A DNA stretch of 35,718 nucleotides from Acidimicrobiia bacterium (lineage in GTDB: Bacteria; Actinomycetota; Acidimicrobiia; Acidimicrobiales; AC-14): positions 1 to 35,718 of the forward strand of contig JAHFUP010000055.1 in NCBI GenBank assembly GCA_023265025.1, written 5' to 3'. The notes under the pieces were generated by a model. That model ran no database searches and was not told the origin of the DNA. It worked only from the letters and a program-made list of their open reading frames with translations. The translations under genes were made by a program, and so were the position numbers. This document shows, in pieces, positions 1 to 7,884 of this stretch. Every line of letters starts with the position of its first letter. Within the stretch, counting starts at the first letter, position 1.

Positions 1-1
1 G

Positions 2-130
2 GTCAAGGGCATCGACATCCTGCGGGCCATCCGCAGCTTCGACCCCTGCATGCCCTGCACCACCCACATGGACACCGGCAAGGGCATCATCACTCGGGAG
101 ATCAACTCCTGCGGCTGCACCCTCGAGTAA
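2..130 (+). CDS. [NiFe]-hydrogenase large subunit, C-terminal fragment
   Basis: Partial gene: only the last 42 residues lie in the window, and the 5' part is beyond the left edge. The fragment contains SFDPCMPCTTH (about residues 12-22), which matches the DPCxxCxxH/R signature carrying the two C-terminal cysteines that bind the Ni-Fe centre. A tail of 20 residues follows the His. In this enzyme family a tail at this point is normally removed by a maturation protease once nickel is inserted. The tail here is unusual in carrying CGC near its end. The DPCMPCTTH form is compatible with actinobacterial high-affinity H2-oxidising enzymes (group 1h/5), but 42 residues cannot settle the group. The small subunit and maturation genes should lie to the left. 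Two strong hairpins follow the stop, so this is probably the end of its operon. Confidence 0.85.
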   Translation, partial: VKGIDILRAIRSFDPCMPCTTHMDTGKGIITREINSCGCTLE

Positions 131-166
131 CCCCCCCACGTTCCTCGACGTCCCGCCGCAGCGACA

Positions 167-194
167 CCGGGCCCCCCTCCACAGGGGGGCCCGG
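167..194 (+). terminator. Terminator hairpin after the hydrogenase gene
   Basis: A perfect 12-bp stem: CCGGGCCCCCCT at 167-178 pairs with AGGGGGGCCCGG at 183-194, with a four-base loop CCAC. It lies 36 nt after the hydrogenase stop. A short T-containing stretch follows (CGCTATTTCG) but no long T tract, which is common in high-GC genomes. Confidence 0.75.
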
Positions 195-245
195 CGCTAT
201 TTCGCCTTCGGAAGCGAAGCTTCCTCGGCGAGGGAGCCGCGCTTC

Positions 246-270
246 AGCCCGCCGGCGGAGCCGGCGGGCT
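246..270 (+). terminator. Second terminator hairpin in the same gap
   Basis: A perfect 11-bp stem: AGCCCGCCGGC at 246-256 pairs with GCCGGCGGGCT at 260-270, with loop GGA. It is followed by TTTCGCCGTTT, a weak T tract in the plus direction. It sits between the convergent hydrogenase gene and the oxidoreductase that ends at 345, and may stop transcription from both sides. The rest of 131-344 is rich in smaller GC palindromes, with no coding signal I trust. Confidence 0.65.
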
Positions 271-344
271 TTCGCCGTTTCCTCTGGCCGGCAGCCGGAT
301 CGGGGCCGCCTTCGGCGGCGTCCTGCGGCCGCCGGCATGCACCT

Positions 345-1184
345 CTACCCGAGCTGCCTCAATGCTTCGGCTAGCGGCTCCAGGATCGCCGGCGTGTGCG
401 GGGGTGGGAGCTGGATGATCCCGAGGTCGAGGCCGGCGTCGGCGAGAGCGGTGGCGTCGTCGACGAGGGGGGCGATGTCGCCGCTGGGACCGAGGCGGAG
501 GTGGGTGGAGGTGGTGATCTCGCCGATGTCGCGGCCGATGTCGGCGCAGTGGGCGCGCAGGACCGCCATCTTGTGCTCGAAGACGGGCACACCGCCGCCG
601 GGGAAGTTCCAGTGCTGGGCGTACCGGGCCACGGCCCGCAGGGTGCGGCGCTCACCGCCGCCACCGATGCACAGCGGCGGATGCGGCCGCTGGATGGGCT
701 TCGGCTCGCAGCGCGCCGCCGTCAGCCGGTAGTGCTTCCCGTCGAAGTCGGTGTGCTCGTTGATCAGCAGGCTCAGGATCACCTCGCACGCCTCGTCGAA
801 GCGGTCGAACCGCTCGGCCAGGGGCGGCAGGTCGATGCCGTAGGCGTTGCACTCGAGCTCGTTCCAGCCGGCGCCGAGGCCGAGCTCCAAGCGGCCGTTG
901 GAAATGATGTCGAGGGTGGCGGCCATGTTGGCCAGCACCGCCGGATGGCGGTAGACGCTGCCGGTGACAAGCACTCCGACCCGCAGGCGGGTGGTCGCCT
1001 GGGCCAGGGCGGTCAGGGTGGTCCAACCCTCCAGGCACGGCCCGTTCGGGTCGGAGAAAATTGGATAGAAGTGGTCGAACGTCCAGCCCGACTCGAACAG
1101 GTCGATGTCGTCGGCCGCCTTCCAGACGGCCAGCATGTCCGCCCAAGTCGTGTTCTGCGGCGAGGTCTTGATGGCGAAGCGCAT
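345..1184 (-). CDS. LLM-class F420-dependent oxidoreductase
   Basis: A 279-residue protein of the luciferase-like monooxygenase (TIM-barrel) superfamily, of the kind usually annotated as a probable F420-dependent oxidoreductase. Family hallmarks visible are the N-terminal strand RFAIKTSPQNTTWADML, the block FDHFYPIFSDPNGP, GVLVTGSVYRHPAVLANMAATLD, and GRLELGLGAGWNELE. These line the cofactor and substrate pocket in this fold. The substrate cannot be told from the sequence. The ATG at 1184 is supported by an AGGA about 7 nt upstream. It is divergent from pdxH with a 32-nt gap, so both promoters must share that short space. A second, clearly related enzyme lies at 9031-9795. Confidence 0.88.
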   Translation of the reverse strand: MRFAIKTSPQNTTWADMLAVWKAADDIDLFESGWTFDHFYPIFSDPNGPCLEGWTTLTALAQATTRLRVGVLVTGSVYRHPAVLANMAATLDIISNGRLELGLGAGWNELECNAYGIDLPPLAERFDRFDEACEVILSLLINEHTDFDGKHYRLTAARCEPKPIQRPHPPLCIGGGGERRTLRAVARYAQHWNFPGGGVPVFEHKMAVLRAHCADIGRDIGEITTSTHLRLGPSGDIAPLVDDATALADAGLDLGIIQLPPPHTPAILEPLAEALRQLG

Positions 1185-1216
1185 GGTGGAGTCCTACCAC
1201 CGGCCAGAATCAGCGC

Positions 1217-1798
1217 ATGACCGGGCTGGCCGAGGGCGACGTCGACCCGGATCCGATCGTGCAATTCCGGGCCTGGCACGCCGGCGCCGGCGCCCCGCCG
1301 GAGGTGGCGGTGGCCACCGCATCGGCCGACGGCGTCCCGTCGGTGCGGATGGTGCTCCTGAAGTCGGTCGACGAGCGGGGGTTCGCGTTCTTCACGAACT
1401 ACGGGAGCGCCAAGGCCCGGGATCTGATCGCCAACCCCCGGGCGGCGCTGCTGTTCTTCTGGGCGCCCGACCGCCAGGTGCGGGTCACGGGGCCGGCGGC
1501 GCTCGTCGACCCGGCGGAATCGGACGACTACTGGCGCGGCCGCCCCCGCGGCAGCCAACTGGGGGCGTGGGCGTCACACCAGAGCGAGGTGATCGACGAC
1601 CGGGCCGCCCTGGAGCGCCGGCTCGTCGAGGCCGACGCTCGGTTCCCATCGGAGGTGCCCCGGCCGCCGTTCTGGGGCGGCTTCCGGGTCGTGCACGAGA
1701 CCGTCGAGTTCTGGAACCACCGTGACAACCGCCTCCACGACCGCCTCCGCTACCGCCGTGACGGCGCCGGCTGGGTCATCGAGCGGCTCTCGCCCTGA
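1217..1798 (+). CDS. pdxH: Pyridoxamine 5'-phosphate oxidase
   Basis: 193 residues. It oxidises pyridoxamine- or pyridoxine-5'-phosphate to pyridoxal 5'-phosphate using FMN and O2, the last step of vitamin B6 salvage in the cytoplasm. Family features are present in order: the substrate/FMN block SVRMVLLKSVDERGFAFFTN, the central RAALLFFW strand, SRQSE-like residues rendered here as GAWASHQSEV, and the diagnostic C-terminus FWNHRDNRLHDRLRYRR followed by W.IERLSP. The length is close to usual for compact bacterial PdxH. The start ATG gives a complete N-terminus. It is divergent from the F420-type oxidoreductase and convergent with the helicase gene, from which a two-part hairpin separates it. 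Confidence 0.92.
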   Translation: MTGLAEGDVDPDPIVQFRAWHAGAGAPPEVAVATASADGVPSVRMVLLKSVDERGFAFFTNYGSAKARDLIANPRAALLFFWAPDRQVRVTGPAALVDPAESDDYWRGRPRGSQLGAWASHQSEVIDDRAALERRLVEADARFPSEVPRPPFWGGFRVVHETVEFWNHRDNRLHDRLRYRRDGAGWVIERLSP

Positions 1799-1807
1799 GC
1801 CTGCACC

Positions 1808-1847
1808 GGTGACGATCGGACAGGCCATAGCCTGTCGAACCGTCACC
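1808..1847. terminator. Bidirectional two-tier hairpin between convergent genes
   Basis: The outer stem is GGTGACG at 1808-1814 with CGTCACC at 1841-1847. The inner stem is GACAGGC at 1819-1825 with GCCTGTC at 1830-1836, with loop CATA and a symmetric 4x4 internal loop. It fills the 52-nt gap between the pdxH stop and the helicase stop, so it probably ends transcription from both strands. There is no T tract. Confidence 0.7.
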
Positions 1848-1850
1848 AGT

Positions 1851-4430
1851 TCATGTTGAGGCCTCCAGCACGGCGAGGATGTCCTCGCCGTAGCGCTCCA
1901 GCTTGAGGGGGCCGATGCCGGGGCAGCGGGCCAGTTCCCCCAGCGTGGTGGGCATCCGCTCGGCGATGCCCTTGAGGTGGGCGTCGCTCATGATGATGTA
2001 GGGCGGCATCTTGTCCCGGCGGGCGATCGACGTCCGCCACTCCTTCAGCGCGTCCCACGCCGGCGACTCCCCGGCGGCGGGAACCTCAGTCCCGGGCCGG
2101 ACCTTGGGCGCCGACGCCTCCCTGACCGCGGCCAGCACTGCGGTGCCTTCCAATTCGTCGAGGAACGGCGAGGGCGCGGCCTCGTCGCCGAGGACGACGA
2201 CCGACCGCGCCGCCCGGGTGATGGCGACGTGGAAGAGCCGCCGCTCCTCCTCGATGTCCTCGGCCAGTCGGTGCGGGAACAGCTCGGCCGAGGCCCCGAA
2301 GACCACGACGTTCGGCCACTCCCGGCCCTTGACCTTGTGCACCGTCGACAGGTGGACGCACGGGCGCCCGTCGGCGTCGGGCGGCGGCGTAAGGGCCCGG
2401 CGCAACCACGACTCGAAGCCGCCCGGATCGGGGAGGAGGGTGGCGAGCTGCTCAAGGGCCCACAGGTCGTCGCCGTGGGCCGAGCGGTCGGCGGTGCCGC
2501 GGGAGGTGTCGAGGGCATTCATGGCCCGGTCGAGTCCGATTCGCCGGCGGATGGTGTGCAGCACGCCGGCCGTCGTCGCCCCGGCGCCACTCACCGCGTC
2601 GACCAACAGCTCCAGCTCGTCGGCGTAGGTGTGGACCCGCTCGGCGTCGTCGCCCGACAGCCAGTCGCCCAGGCTGCGGAGGTCGGCGATCGACGTCCGG
2701 GGCCGCCGGCCCATCATCTCCAGCACGTTGCGGGCGATCTTGCGCGACGGCCGGCGCACGGTGGCGGCCACGTCCTCCCGGGAGAAGTCGCCGGGCGACA
2801 GCCCGATGCGCAGATACGCCAGGGCGGCGGCAATGCCGGTCCGGCCGAGCAGCTCGGTGCCCACCGCCCGGTTGCAGGGGATGCCGGACTGGGCCAGCAG
2901 GACCTGGATCGGCAGCAGCACGGCGTTGACCCGGGCGAGCACGGCGATGTCCTCGGGCTCGACGTCGTGGTCCAGCCACGCCACCACCCGGTCGCGAGCC
3001 GCCTTGGTGAGGTCGTCGACCGGCACGGGCTGGACCACCAGGGCGCCGTCATCCTCGGCCCGCCCGGGCGCCGGCGCCACGTCCTTCGGGATGCGCCGGC
3101 GGTTGTAGCCGAGGAGCGTCTGCGCGCCACGCACGATGGCCGGCGGGCAGCGGTAGTTCACCCGCAGGTCGTAGTTGGTCGACCCGGGGAACCACCGCTC
3201 GAAGTCGATGAGGAAGCCGGGGTCGGCGCCGGCATAGCCGTAGATGACCTGGTCGTCGTCGCCCACACCGAACACCGACGCCGCCGGCCCGGCCAGCAGC
3301 CGCAGCAGCAGCACGTGGGCCGGCGTGAGGTCCTGGAACTCGTCGACCAGCAGCGTGCGGCACCCAGCCCGGGCTCGGGCCCGGATGTCGGGGTCGGTGA
3401 GCAGCAGCTCGACCGCCCGGTAGATCTGCTCGTCGAAGTCGACCGCGCCCCGCTTGGCCAGGGCGGCCCGGTAGGCGTCGAAGGCGACGGACACGCCGGC
3501 GGCGTCGGGGAACCGGGTCTCGGCCGCCACGGGGTCGAGCAGGCCGAGCCGGATGGCGGACAGGGCCTCGAGGTAGGGCGCCACCAGGTCGGCGTTGGCC
3601 TTCCGGGGGATCTTGACCAGCGACTGGACGATGTTGCGGACCTCGCGCTCCTCGACCACCGTCACCCGACCGCCCATCTGGCAGATGAACAGACCGAGCG
3701 AGTTGAGCGTACGAATGGTCGGCCGCAAGCCCGCGGTCCGCTCCCGCAGCTCGTCGGCCGCCTTCACGTTGTAGGCCACTGCGGTGAGCAGGTCGGGCTC
3801 GTGGTTGCGGTCGGCCAGCAGGTGGCGCAGTCGCTCGGTGAGCACCCGGGTCTTGCCGGAGCCGGCGGGGGCGATGATCCGCGCCGGCCCGCCGGCGTGG
3901 GCGACGGCGGCGAGCTGGTCGGGCGCCAGCGCCGCGGCCGGCGGCGAGTGGCGGGCGAGGGTCAGCCGGCCGGCGTCGATCGAGTCGCGGTGAAGGACGG
4001 CGTGGTCGAGCGCCAGCACCTGGCGCGGACCGCCGTCGCACCACGCCGGCGTGCCGTCAGGCAGCACGACGTCGGCCGGGCCGCCCACCTCGGCGCCCAG
4101 CCGCGACGCCCGCACGCCGTGCCACCACACCGGCTCGCCGGCCCGGGCGTCGTAGGTGTTGGCCCACACCAGGAAGTGCAGCCGCTCCCGGACGAAGTCG
4201 AAGCCGGGCCCCAGCTCGTACGGCGGCCGGGAGGTCGTCTCCGGCGCCTTCAGCTCGCCGGCGTCGATACCCAGCTCGACGACGACCGGCCGGCGCTGCG
4301 ACCAGGCCTCGTGCAGCGGGCCGGCGGCGCGCTCGTCGTCGACCCAGACCCGGGGGACCTCCTCCCATCCCGCGGGCACCTCGGCGCCCGGCAGGACGAC
4401 CAGCCCGCGACCCAGGGCGGCCGGCGTCAT
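1851..4430 (-). CDS. UvrD/Rep-type SF1 helicase with HRDC domain
   Basis: 859 residues. An ATP-driven 3'-5' DNA helicase/translocase of superfamily 1A, likely in repair or replication restart. Visible motifs: Q motif near residue 172, Walker A APAGSGKT (187-194), Walker B VDEFQD, motif III GDDDQVIYGYAG, motif IV LRVNYRCP, motif V STVHKVKGREWPNVVVFG, and motif VI FHVAITRA. The last ~70 residues form an HRDC domain (DKMPPYIIMSDAHLKGIAER, then a helix-hairpin-like CPGIGPLKLERYG). HRDC is also found in mycobacterial UvrD2. Unusual is an N-terminal extension of ~165 residues, with the segment VWWHGVRASRLGAEVGGPAD, which I do not recognise. The frame stays open far upstream, but that part is the shadow of the neighbouring genes. 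The ATG at 4430 overlaps the methyltransferase stop in ATGA, implying translational coupling. Confidence 0.9.
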   Translation of the reverse strand: MTPAALGRGLVVLPGAEVPAGWEEVPRVWVDDERAAGPLHEAWSQRRPVVVELGIDAGELKAPETTSRPPYELGPGFDFVRERLHFLVWANTYDARAGEPVWWHGVRASRLGAEVGGPADVVLPDGTPAWCDGGPRQVLALDHAVLHRDSIDAGRLTLARHSPPAAALAPDQLAAVAHAGGPARIIAPAGSGKTRVLTERLRHLLADRNHEPDLLTAVAYNVKAADELRERTAGLRPTIRTLNSLGLFICQMGGRVTVVEEREVRNIVQSLVKIPRKANADLVAPYLEALSAIRLGLLDPVAAETRFPDAAGVSVAFDAYRAALAKRGAVDFDEQIYRAVELLLTDPDIRARARAGCRTLLVDEFQDLTPAHVLLLRLLAGPAASVFGVGDDDQVIYGYAGADPGFLIDFERWFPGSTNYDLRVNYRCPPAIVRGAQTLLGYNRRRIPKDVAPAPGRAEDDGALVVQPVPVDDLTKAARDRVVAWLDHDVEPEDIAVLARVNAVLLPIQVLLAQSGIPCNRAVGTELLGRTGIAAALAYLRIGLSPGDFSREDVAATVRRPSRKIARNVLEMMGRRPRTSIADLRSLGDWLSGDDAERVHTYADELELLVDAVSGAGATTAGVLHTIRRRIGLDRAMNALDTSRGTADRSAHGDDLWALEQLATLLPDPGGFESWLRRALTPPPDADGRPCVHLSTVHKVKGREWPNVVVFGASAELFPHRLAEDIEEERRLFHVAITRAARSVVVLGDEAAPSPFLDELEGTAVLAAVREASAPKVRPGTEVPAAGESPAWDALKEWRTSIARRDKMPPYIIMSDAHLKGIAERMPTTLGELARCPGIGPLKLERYGEDILAVLEAST

Positions 4431-5095
4431 TCCGCCTTCCGGCCCACCAGGAGATGGTGGGGATGCGGGTAGCCCCGGTGGATGGGCCGGTCCGTCACCG
4501 TGAGCCCGCCCCCGGCCATGGCCGTGGCCATGTCGGCCGGCGGAAGGAACGTGAAGTCCTCCCCCTCGGTGATGCCGAGGATCTTGACCGCGGCCGTCTC
4601 CTGCAGCACGTTCCACCGGGCCTTCCAGCGGGGGACGAGCGCCATCTCCTTGACCGCCAGCACCCCTCCCGGCGCCAGCGCCCCGGCGCACGACCGCAGC
4701 AGCGAGCGCTGGTCCTCGGCCGAAAGGAGATAGAGCACGTCCACGATGCCGATGCCGTCCCACGGGCCGTCGGGCAGCTCGCCGCCGGTCACCACCTGGA
4801 ACCGCACCGAGAGGCCGTCGGCCGCGCCCCGGGCCACGGCCAGCTTGTCCTCGTCGACGTCGATGCCGATGACGTGGCGGTCCGGCGATTCGAGGGCCAG
4901 GAACAGCGACAGCAGCCCATGGCCGCACCCGACGTCGAGGATGCGGCCCGCCGCCGGCAGCTGGGCGGCGACAGCCGGGAGGGGGCAGGTCGCCCACCGC
5001 ACGGCCACATGGGCCCGAGCCATCGCCGGCGCCGTCCGGTAGGTCGAGAGCACCTGCCGGCGGGGGCTCCCGGACGCGAACCGCCCGTACGTCAC
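4427..5095 (-). CDS. Class I SAM-dependent methyltransferase
   Basis: 222 residues. The SAM-binding motif I RILDVGCGHG is at about residues 51-60, the acidic ribose-binding loop is VIGIDVDEDKLAVARG, and motif II is WDGIGIVDVLYLLS, followed by LAPGGVLAVKEM. This is a Rossmann methyltransferase. The substrate is unknown; the last ~60 residues probably help recognise it. I chose GTG at 5095 because it overlaps the deacetylase stop in GTGA, and the residues upstream in this frame are non-native. It also overlaps the downstream helicase by ATGA. The deacetylase upstream suggests a glycan or glycolipid substrate, but coupling to a helicase is odd, so that is inference only. Confidence 0.82.
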   Translation of the reverse strand: MTYGRFASGSPRRQVLSTYRTAPAMARAHVAVRWATCPLPAVAAQLPAAGRILDVGCGHGLLSLFLALESPDRHVIGIDVDEDKLAVARGAADGLSVRFQVVTGGELPDGPWDGIGIVDVLYLLSAEDQRSLLRSCAGALAPGGVLAVKEMALVPRWKARWNVLQETAAVKILGITEGEDFTFLPPADMATAMAGGGLTVTDRPIHRGYPHPHHLLVGRKAE

Positions 5096-5964
5096 TTCCG
5101 GGGCGGGCACGCCGGCAGGTCGGCGTAGGTGGCCAGGCGGAAGCCGGCGGACGCCACCGCCCGCTTGGCGACCGGCCCGACCAGGGCGGCCAGCTCGTCC
5201 TCCCAGCGGTAGCCCCACCAGTACCGGCCACGGTCGATGTCGTCGCCCTCGCCGGGATGCACGGTCAGCTCGACCGCCTCGTGGCCGTGGCGGGCCAGAC
5301 GGCCGAGCACGGTGGGCAGGAGCCGGTCGTCGAGGCGGCCGGCGCACTCGATGCCCACGGCGTCGAGGGGGAATCGCAGGCCGGCCCGCCGGGCCCGCCG
5401 GGCCAGGCGGGCGCCGAGCACGGTGACCCCGATGGCGACGGGAGTCCGGGCCCGGAAGCGGGGCACCCGGACGGCGGGGATCGCGTACTTCGTCGCCAGG
5501 TCGATGACCACCGAGCAGACCGACGGCCAGAGCTGGAGGTGCTGGTGGGCGTCGAGGTGAGTGATGCGCACGCCGAGCTCCTGGACCGACTCCAGCTGGG
5601 CGGTGAACTCCAGGCGGAGCTCCTCGGGGTCGATCCGCCCGGTCACGGCCCGGGTGATGAAGGCGCCGTAGGTCTCGCACAGGTGGCCGCGCTTGCCGAC
5701 CAGCGAGGGGATCTCCCGGGCGCTCAGCAGGGGCGGGTCCTCCCCCACTGCGGCCAGGTGGACGCCGACGCCGAGCTCGTCCTCGTCGGCCAGCCAGGAC
5801 GCCACCTTGGGATAGGCCGGTCCGATGGCGATGGCCGACGTGCTGGTGACAATCCCCTCCCGGTGGGCGTGGAGGATGCCCCGGGAGATCCCCTCGGTGA
5901 GGCCGTAGTCATCGGCGTTGACGATCAGCAGCTGGGGCAACGGGGCGTCCTTGGTCGTCGTCAT
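5092..5964 (-). CDS. ChbG/YdjC-family carbohydrate deacetylase
   Basis: 290 residues. The family removes acetyl groups from N-acetylated sugars in a divalent-metal site. Visible signature parts: the N-terminal LLIVNADDYGLTEGI (Asp18, Asp19) that starts the metal site, TSTSAIAIGPAYPKV, the GVHLAAVGEDPPLL strand with its His, THLDAHQHLQLWP supplying further metal His residues, and ELTVHPGEGDD near the C-terminus. I chose the ATG at 5964 (MTTTKD), 16 nt after the mannosyltransferase stop and with CAGG upstream; the open frame before it is mostly within the neighbour. The same family includes HpnK-like proteins of lipid glycoside pathways. With a GT-C glycosyltransferase before it and a methyltransferase overlapping its stop, a role in a glycolipid or lipid-linked sugar is plausible. 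Confidence 0.87.
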   Translation of the reverse strand: MTTTKDAPLPQLLIVNADDYGLTEGISRGILHAHREGIVTSTSAIAIGPAYPKVASWLADEDELGVGVHLAAVGEDPPLLSAREIPSLVGKRGHLCETYGAFITRAVTGRIDPEELRLEFTAQLESVQELGVRITHLDAHQHLQLWPSVCSVVIDLATKYAIPAVRVPRFRARTPVAIGVTVLGARLARRARRAGLRFPLDAVGIECAGRLDDRLLPTVLGRLARHGHEAVELTVHPGEGDDIDRGRYWWGYRWEDELAALVGPVAKRAVASAGFRLATYADLPACPPRK

Positions 5965-5980
5965 GAGAGCCTGTCGGTAA

Positions 5981-7195
5981 TCACGAGAGGTAATAGCCGG
6001 TGCCGAAGACGGCGGTGAGGACCACGAGGCCCACACCGCTGGCCGGGAGGAGGACCCGCCGGAATCCGGGGCGCTCGGCCAGCAGCTCGCCCAGCACCGC
6101 GAAGACGGGGAAGGCGGCCAGCAGGTAGCGCGCCATCCCGAAGAAGTTCTTGGTCGACAGGGCTGAAAGCCCGATCAGGAGCGCGGTGTAGACGCCGTAG
6201 CCGGGTCCGAACCGGCGGAAGACCCGGGGGACCAGGCAGGCCGCGGCGACGGTGAGGACCGGGTGGGCCATGAACAGGATCCACGCCCGGGGGCTGCTCA
6301 GGTCGGCGACGTCGCGGAAGAACTGGAACTTCAGCCACGTCTCGGGGCCCGCCCCCTGGTGCCAGGCCGACTGGGCGGTCGCGAAGGCAAACGGGTCGTC
6401 GAACCTGACCCACAGGTACAGGCACCATCCGACGAGACCGAGCCCGGCGACCAGCACGCCGGCGTCCGCCCGCCGGGCCCGGCTCCAGTCGACGCCGATG
6501 CGCCGGCCGGTCAGCCGGATGGCGCCCCGGCGCTCGAGCGCCCGCACCGCCAGCCCCACGACCAGGACCACGCCGAGCGGTCGGGCGGCAGTGGCGACGG
6601 CCCCGGCCAGGCCGGCGAGGAGCGGCCGGTCCATCTCCAGCAGGAGGAACGCTCCGAGCAGGGCGGCGATGAAGAGGGCGTCGGCGTAGACGACGCCGTA
6701 GAGGTAGAACGCGTAGGGGTACAGCAGGAAGGCGAGGAGGGCAGCCCACGCCGCCGGCGGCGAGAGCCGCGACCGCAACCAGACCGCGAGCAACGCGGCC
6801 ACGGCGATGCCGGCCAGCAGGGTGACGAGGATGCCGGCGACGTAAGTATCGTCCGCGACCACTTGGGCGCCCCGGACGACGAGCGGGTAGGCCGGGAAGA
6901 ACGCCACCGACGACTGCTCGCCGGCGACGAAGGAGTACCCCTTCGACGCGATCTCGTGATACCAGCCCGAGTCCCACTGGGCCCAGCCGGCGAGCCACGA
7001 CGGCCCGGTGAAGGCCGGCGCCAGGTGCGGCCCCGACGCCTCCGGCAGATGCGGCCTTGCGAGGCCCATCACCAGGAACAGCACGGTCGCGATGCCGAGG
7101 AACACCGCAGCCGCCTGCCACGCATGTGGTTGCCCGGCCTGGGCAGGGACCTCCGCCGGTGACAACCGGGCGGGGGCGGGTCGGTTGGACAGCAT
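5981..7195 (-). CDS. PIG-V-like GT-C mannosyltransferase (membrane)
   Basis: 404 residues from ATG 7195. A polytopic membrane protein with about ten hydrophobic segments. The luminal-loop motif WAQWDSGWYHEIASKGY resembles the WDxxxY motif of GT-C enzymes that use polyprenyl-phosphate sugars and of the PIG-V (GPI mannosyltransferase 2) family. VAFFPAYPLVVR and YPYAFYLYGVVYADALF are also typical. It likely transfers mannose or another hexose outside the membrane from a lipid-linked donor. The frame can start at GTG 7315, but the added 40 residues are Pro/Gly-rich, without a spaced ribosome site, and would run towards the divergent gene, so I prefer 7195. It heads the run with the deacetylase, methyltransferase and helicase. 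A paralogue is at 23152-24411. Confidence 0.82.
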   Translation of the reverse strand: MLSNRPAPARLSPAEVPAQAGQPHAWQAAAVFLGIATVLFLVMGLARPHLPEASGPHLAPAFTGPSWLAGWAQWDSGWYHEIASKGYSFVAGEQSSVAFFPAYPLVVRGAQVVADDTYVAGILVTLLAGIAVAALLAVWLRSRLSPPAAWAALLAFLLYPYAFYLYGVVYADALFIAALLGAFLLLEMDRPLLAGLAGAVATAARPLGVVLVVGLAVRALERRGAIRLTGRRIGVDWSRARRADAGVLVAGLGLVGWCLYLWVRFDDPFAFATAQSAWHQGAGPETWLKFQFFRDVADLSSPRAWILFMAHPVLTVAAACLVPRVFRRFGPGYGVYTALLIGLSALSTKNFFGMARYLLAAFPVFAVLGELLAERPGFRRVLLPASGVGLVVLTAVFGTGYYLS

Positions 7196-7356
7196 TCGAT
7201 CCAGTGGTTCTCCGGGCGCGTCGGGATACCGACCGGCGCGCAACTTACCACGGGGCCCTCCCGGGGCACCGGATCCGGGCCGGGCCGTACCCCTTTCCGG
7301 CGTCGGGGCGGTCACCCCTTCGAGACGCCCCCTACCGACGCCCCGGGAGAGACAAC

Positions 7357-7845
7357 ATGCTGGTGAACACCCTCTTGGGGAGCCTGGCCGCCAAGATCGC
7401 CGTCGCGGTCGGCCTGGCCACCGCCACCGTGACCGCCGCCGGCGCCGCCGGCGTGCTTCCCGAGCCGGCGCAGCATGCGGTGGCGTCCGTGGTCGGGGCG
7501 ACGACCCCCTTCACCCTTCCCGACTCGGCGGCGTCCGTCGCGGTCCAAGCGACCGGCGGCGTCACGACGCCCACCGTCGCAGGAGCGGTGAACGACGAGG
7601 CCAGCAACGACGGCGAGGCCGACGACACCACCCCCAAGGTGAACCACGGCGCCTGCGTCTCGGTCGCGGCCCACACCGAGGCCGAGCCCGGCACCAAGGG
7701 CAAGACGGTCTCCTCGGTGGCCCGCAGCGACTGCGGCAAGCCCGAGAAGGGCACGTCGACCACCGTCGACACTCCCGGAGCCCAGAGCCCCAACTCGGGC
7801 AAAGGCAGCGCCAGCAGCGGGAAGGGCAACTCGGGCAAGAAGTAG
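7357..7845 (+). CDS. Small secreted or membrane-anchored protein, unknown function
   Basis: 162 residues, family not identified. The N-terminus is hydrophobic (KIAVAVGLATATVTAAGAAG, about residues 13-32), like a signal peptide or anchor. Next comes a short conserved-looking stretch, LPEPAQHAVASVVGATTPFT. The rest is polar, low-complexity Ala/Thr/Ser/Gly sequence with two cysteines (in GACVSV and SDCGKP) that could pair outside the cell. The C-terminus is a Ser/Gly/Lys repeat (GSASSGKGNSGKK). Start ATG 7357 is supported by GGGAGAGAC just upstream; the frame is open further left but without a good start. In other actinobacteria similar Ala-rich proteins occur near sigma/anti-sigma genes, a recollection rather than a proven relation. 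The FNT channel follows 39 nt later and may be cotranscribed. Confidence 0.7.
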   Translation: MLVNTLLGSLAAKIAVAVGLATATVTAAGAAGVLPEPAQHAVASVVGATTPFTLPDSAASVAVQATGGVTTPTVAGAVNDEASNDGEADDTTPKVNHGACVSVAAHTEAEPGTKGKTVSSVARSDCGKPEKGTSTTVDTPGAQSPNSGKGSASSGKGNSGKK

Positions 7846-7884
7846 GACAGGTTCCCTGGTCCACCCGCCCGGGTAGACCTTCCG

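Noticed and set aside
1977-4472. An 831-codon open frame on the plus strand opposite the helicase
   Set aside because: The translation has no recognisable fold and is dominated by Gly, Arg, Val, Gln and His, as expected for an antisense shadow; the helicase motifs on the other strand are intact.
4431-5231. Extension of the helicase frame upstream to give a protein of over 1100 residues
   Set aside because: The added residues are Pro/Arg-rich shadow of the methyltransferase and deacetylase; the ATGA overlap at 4427-4430 gives a natural start.
5981-7195. Treating the two mannosyltransferase genes and the two F420-type enzymes as a segmental duplication
   Set aside because: The paralogues differ widely in sequence and their neighbours differ, so these are old, independent duplications rather than a recent copied block.
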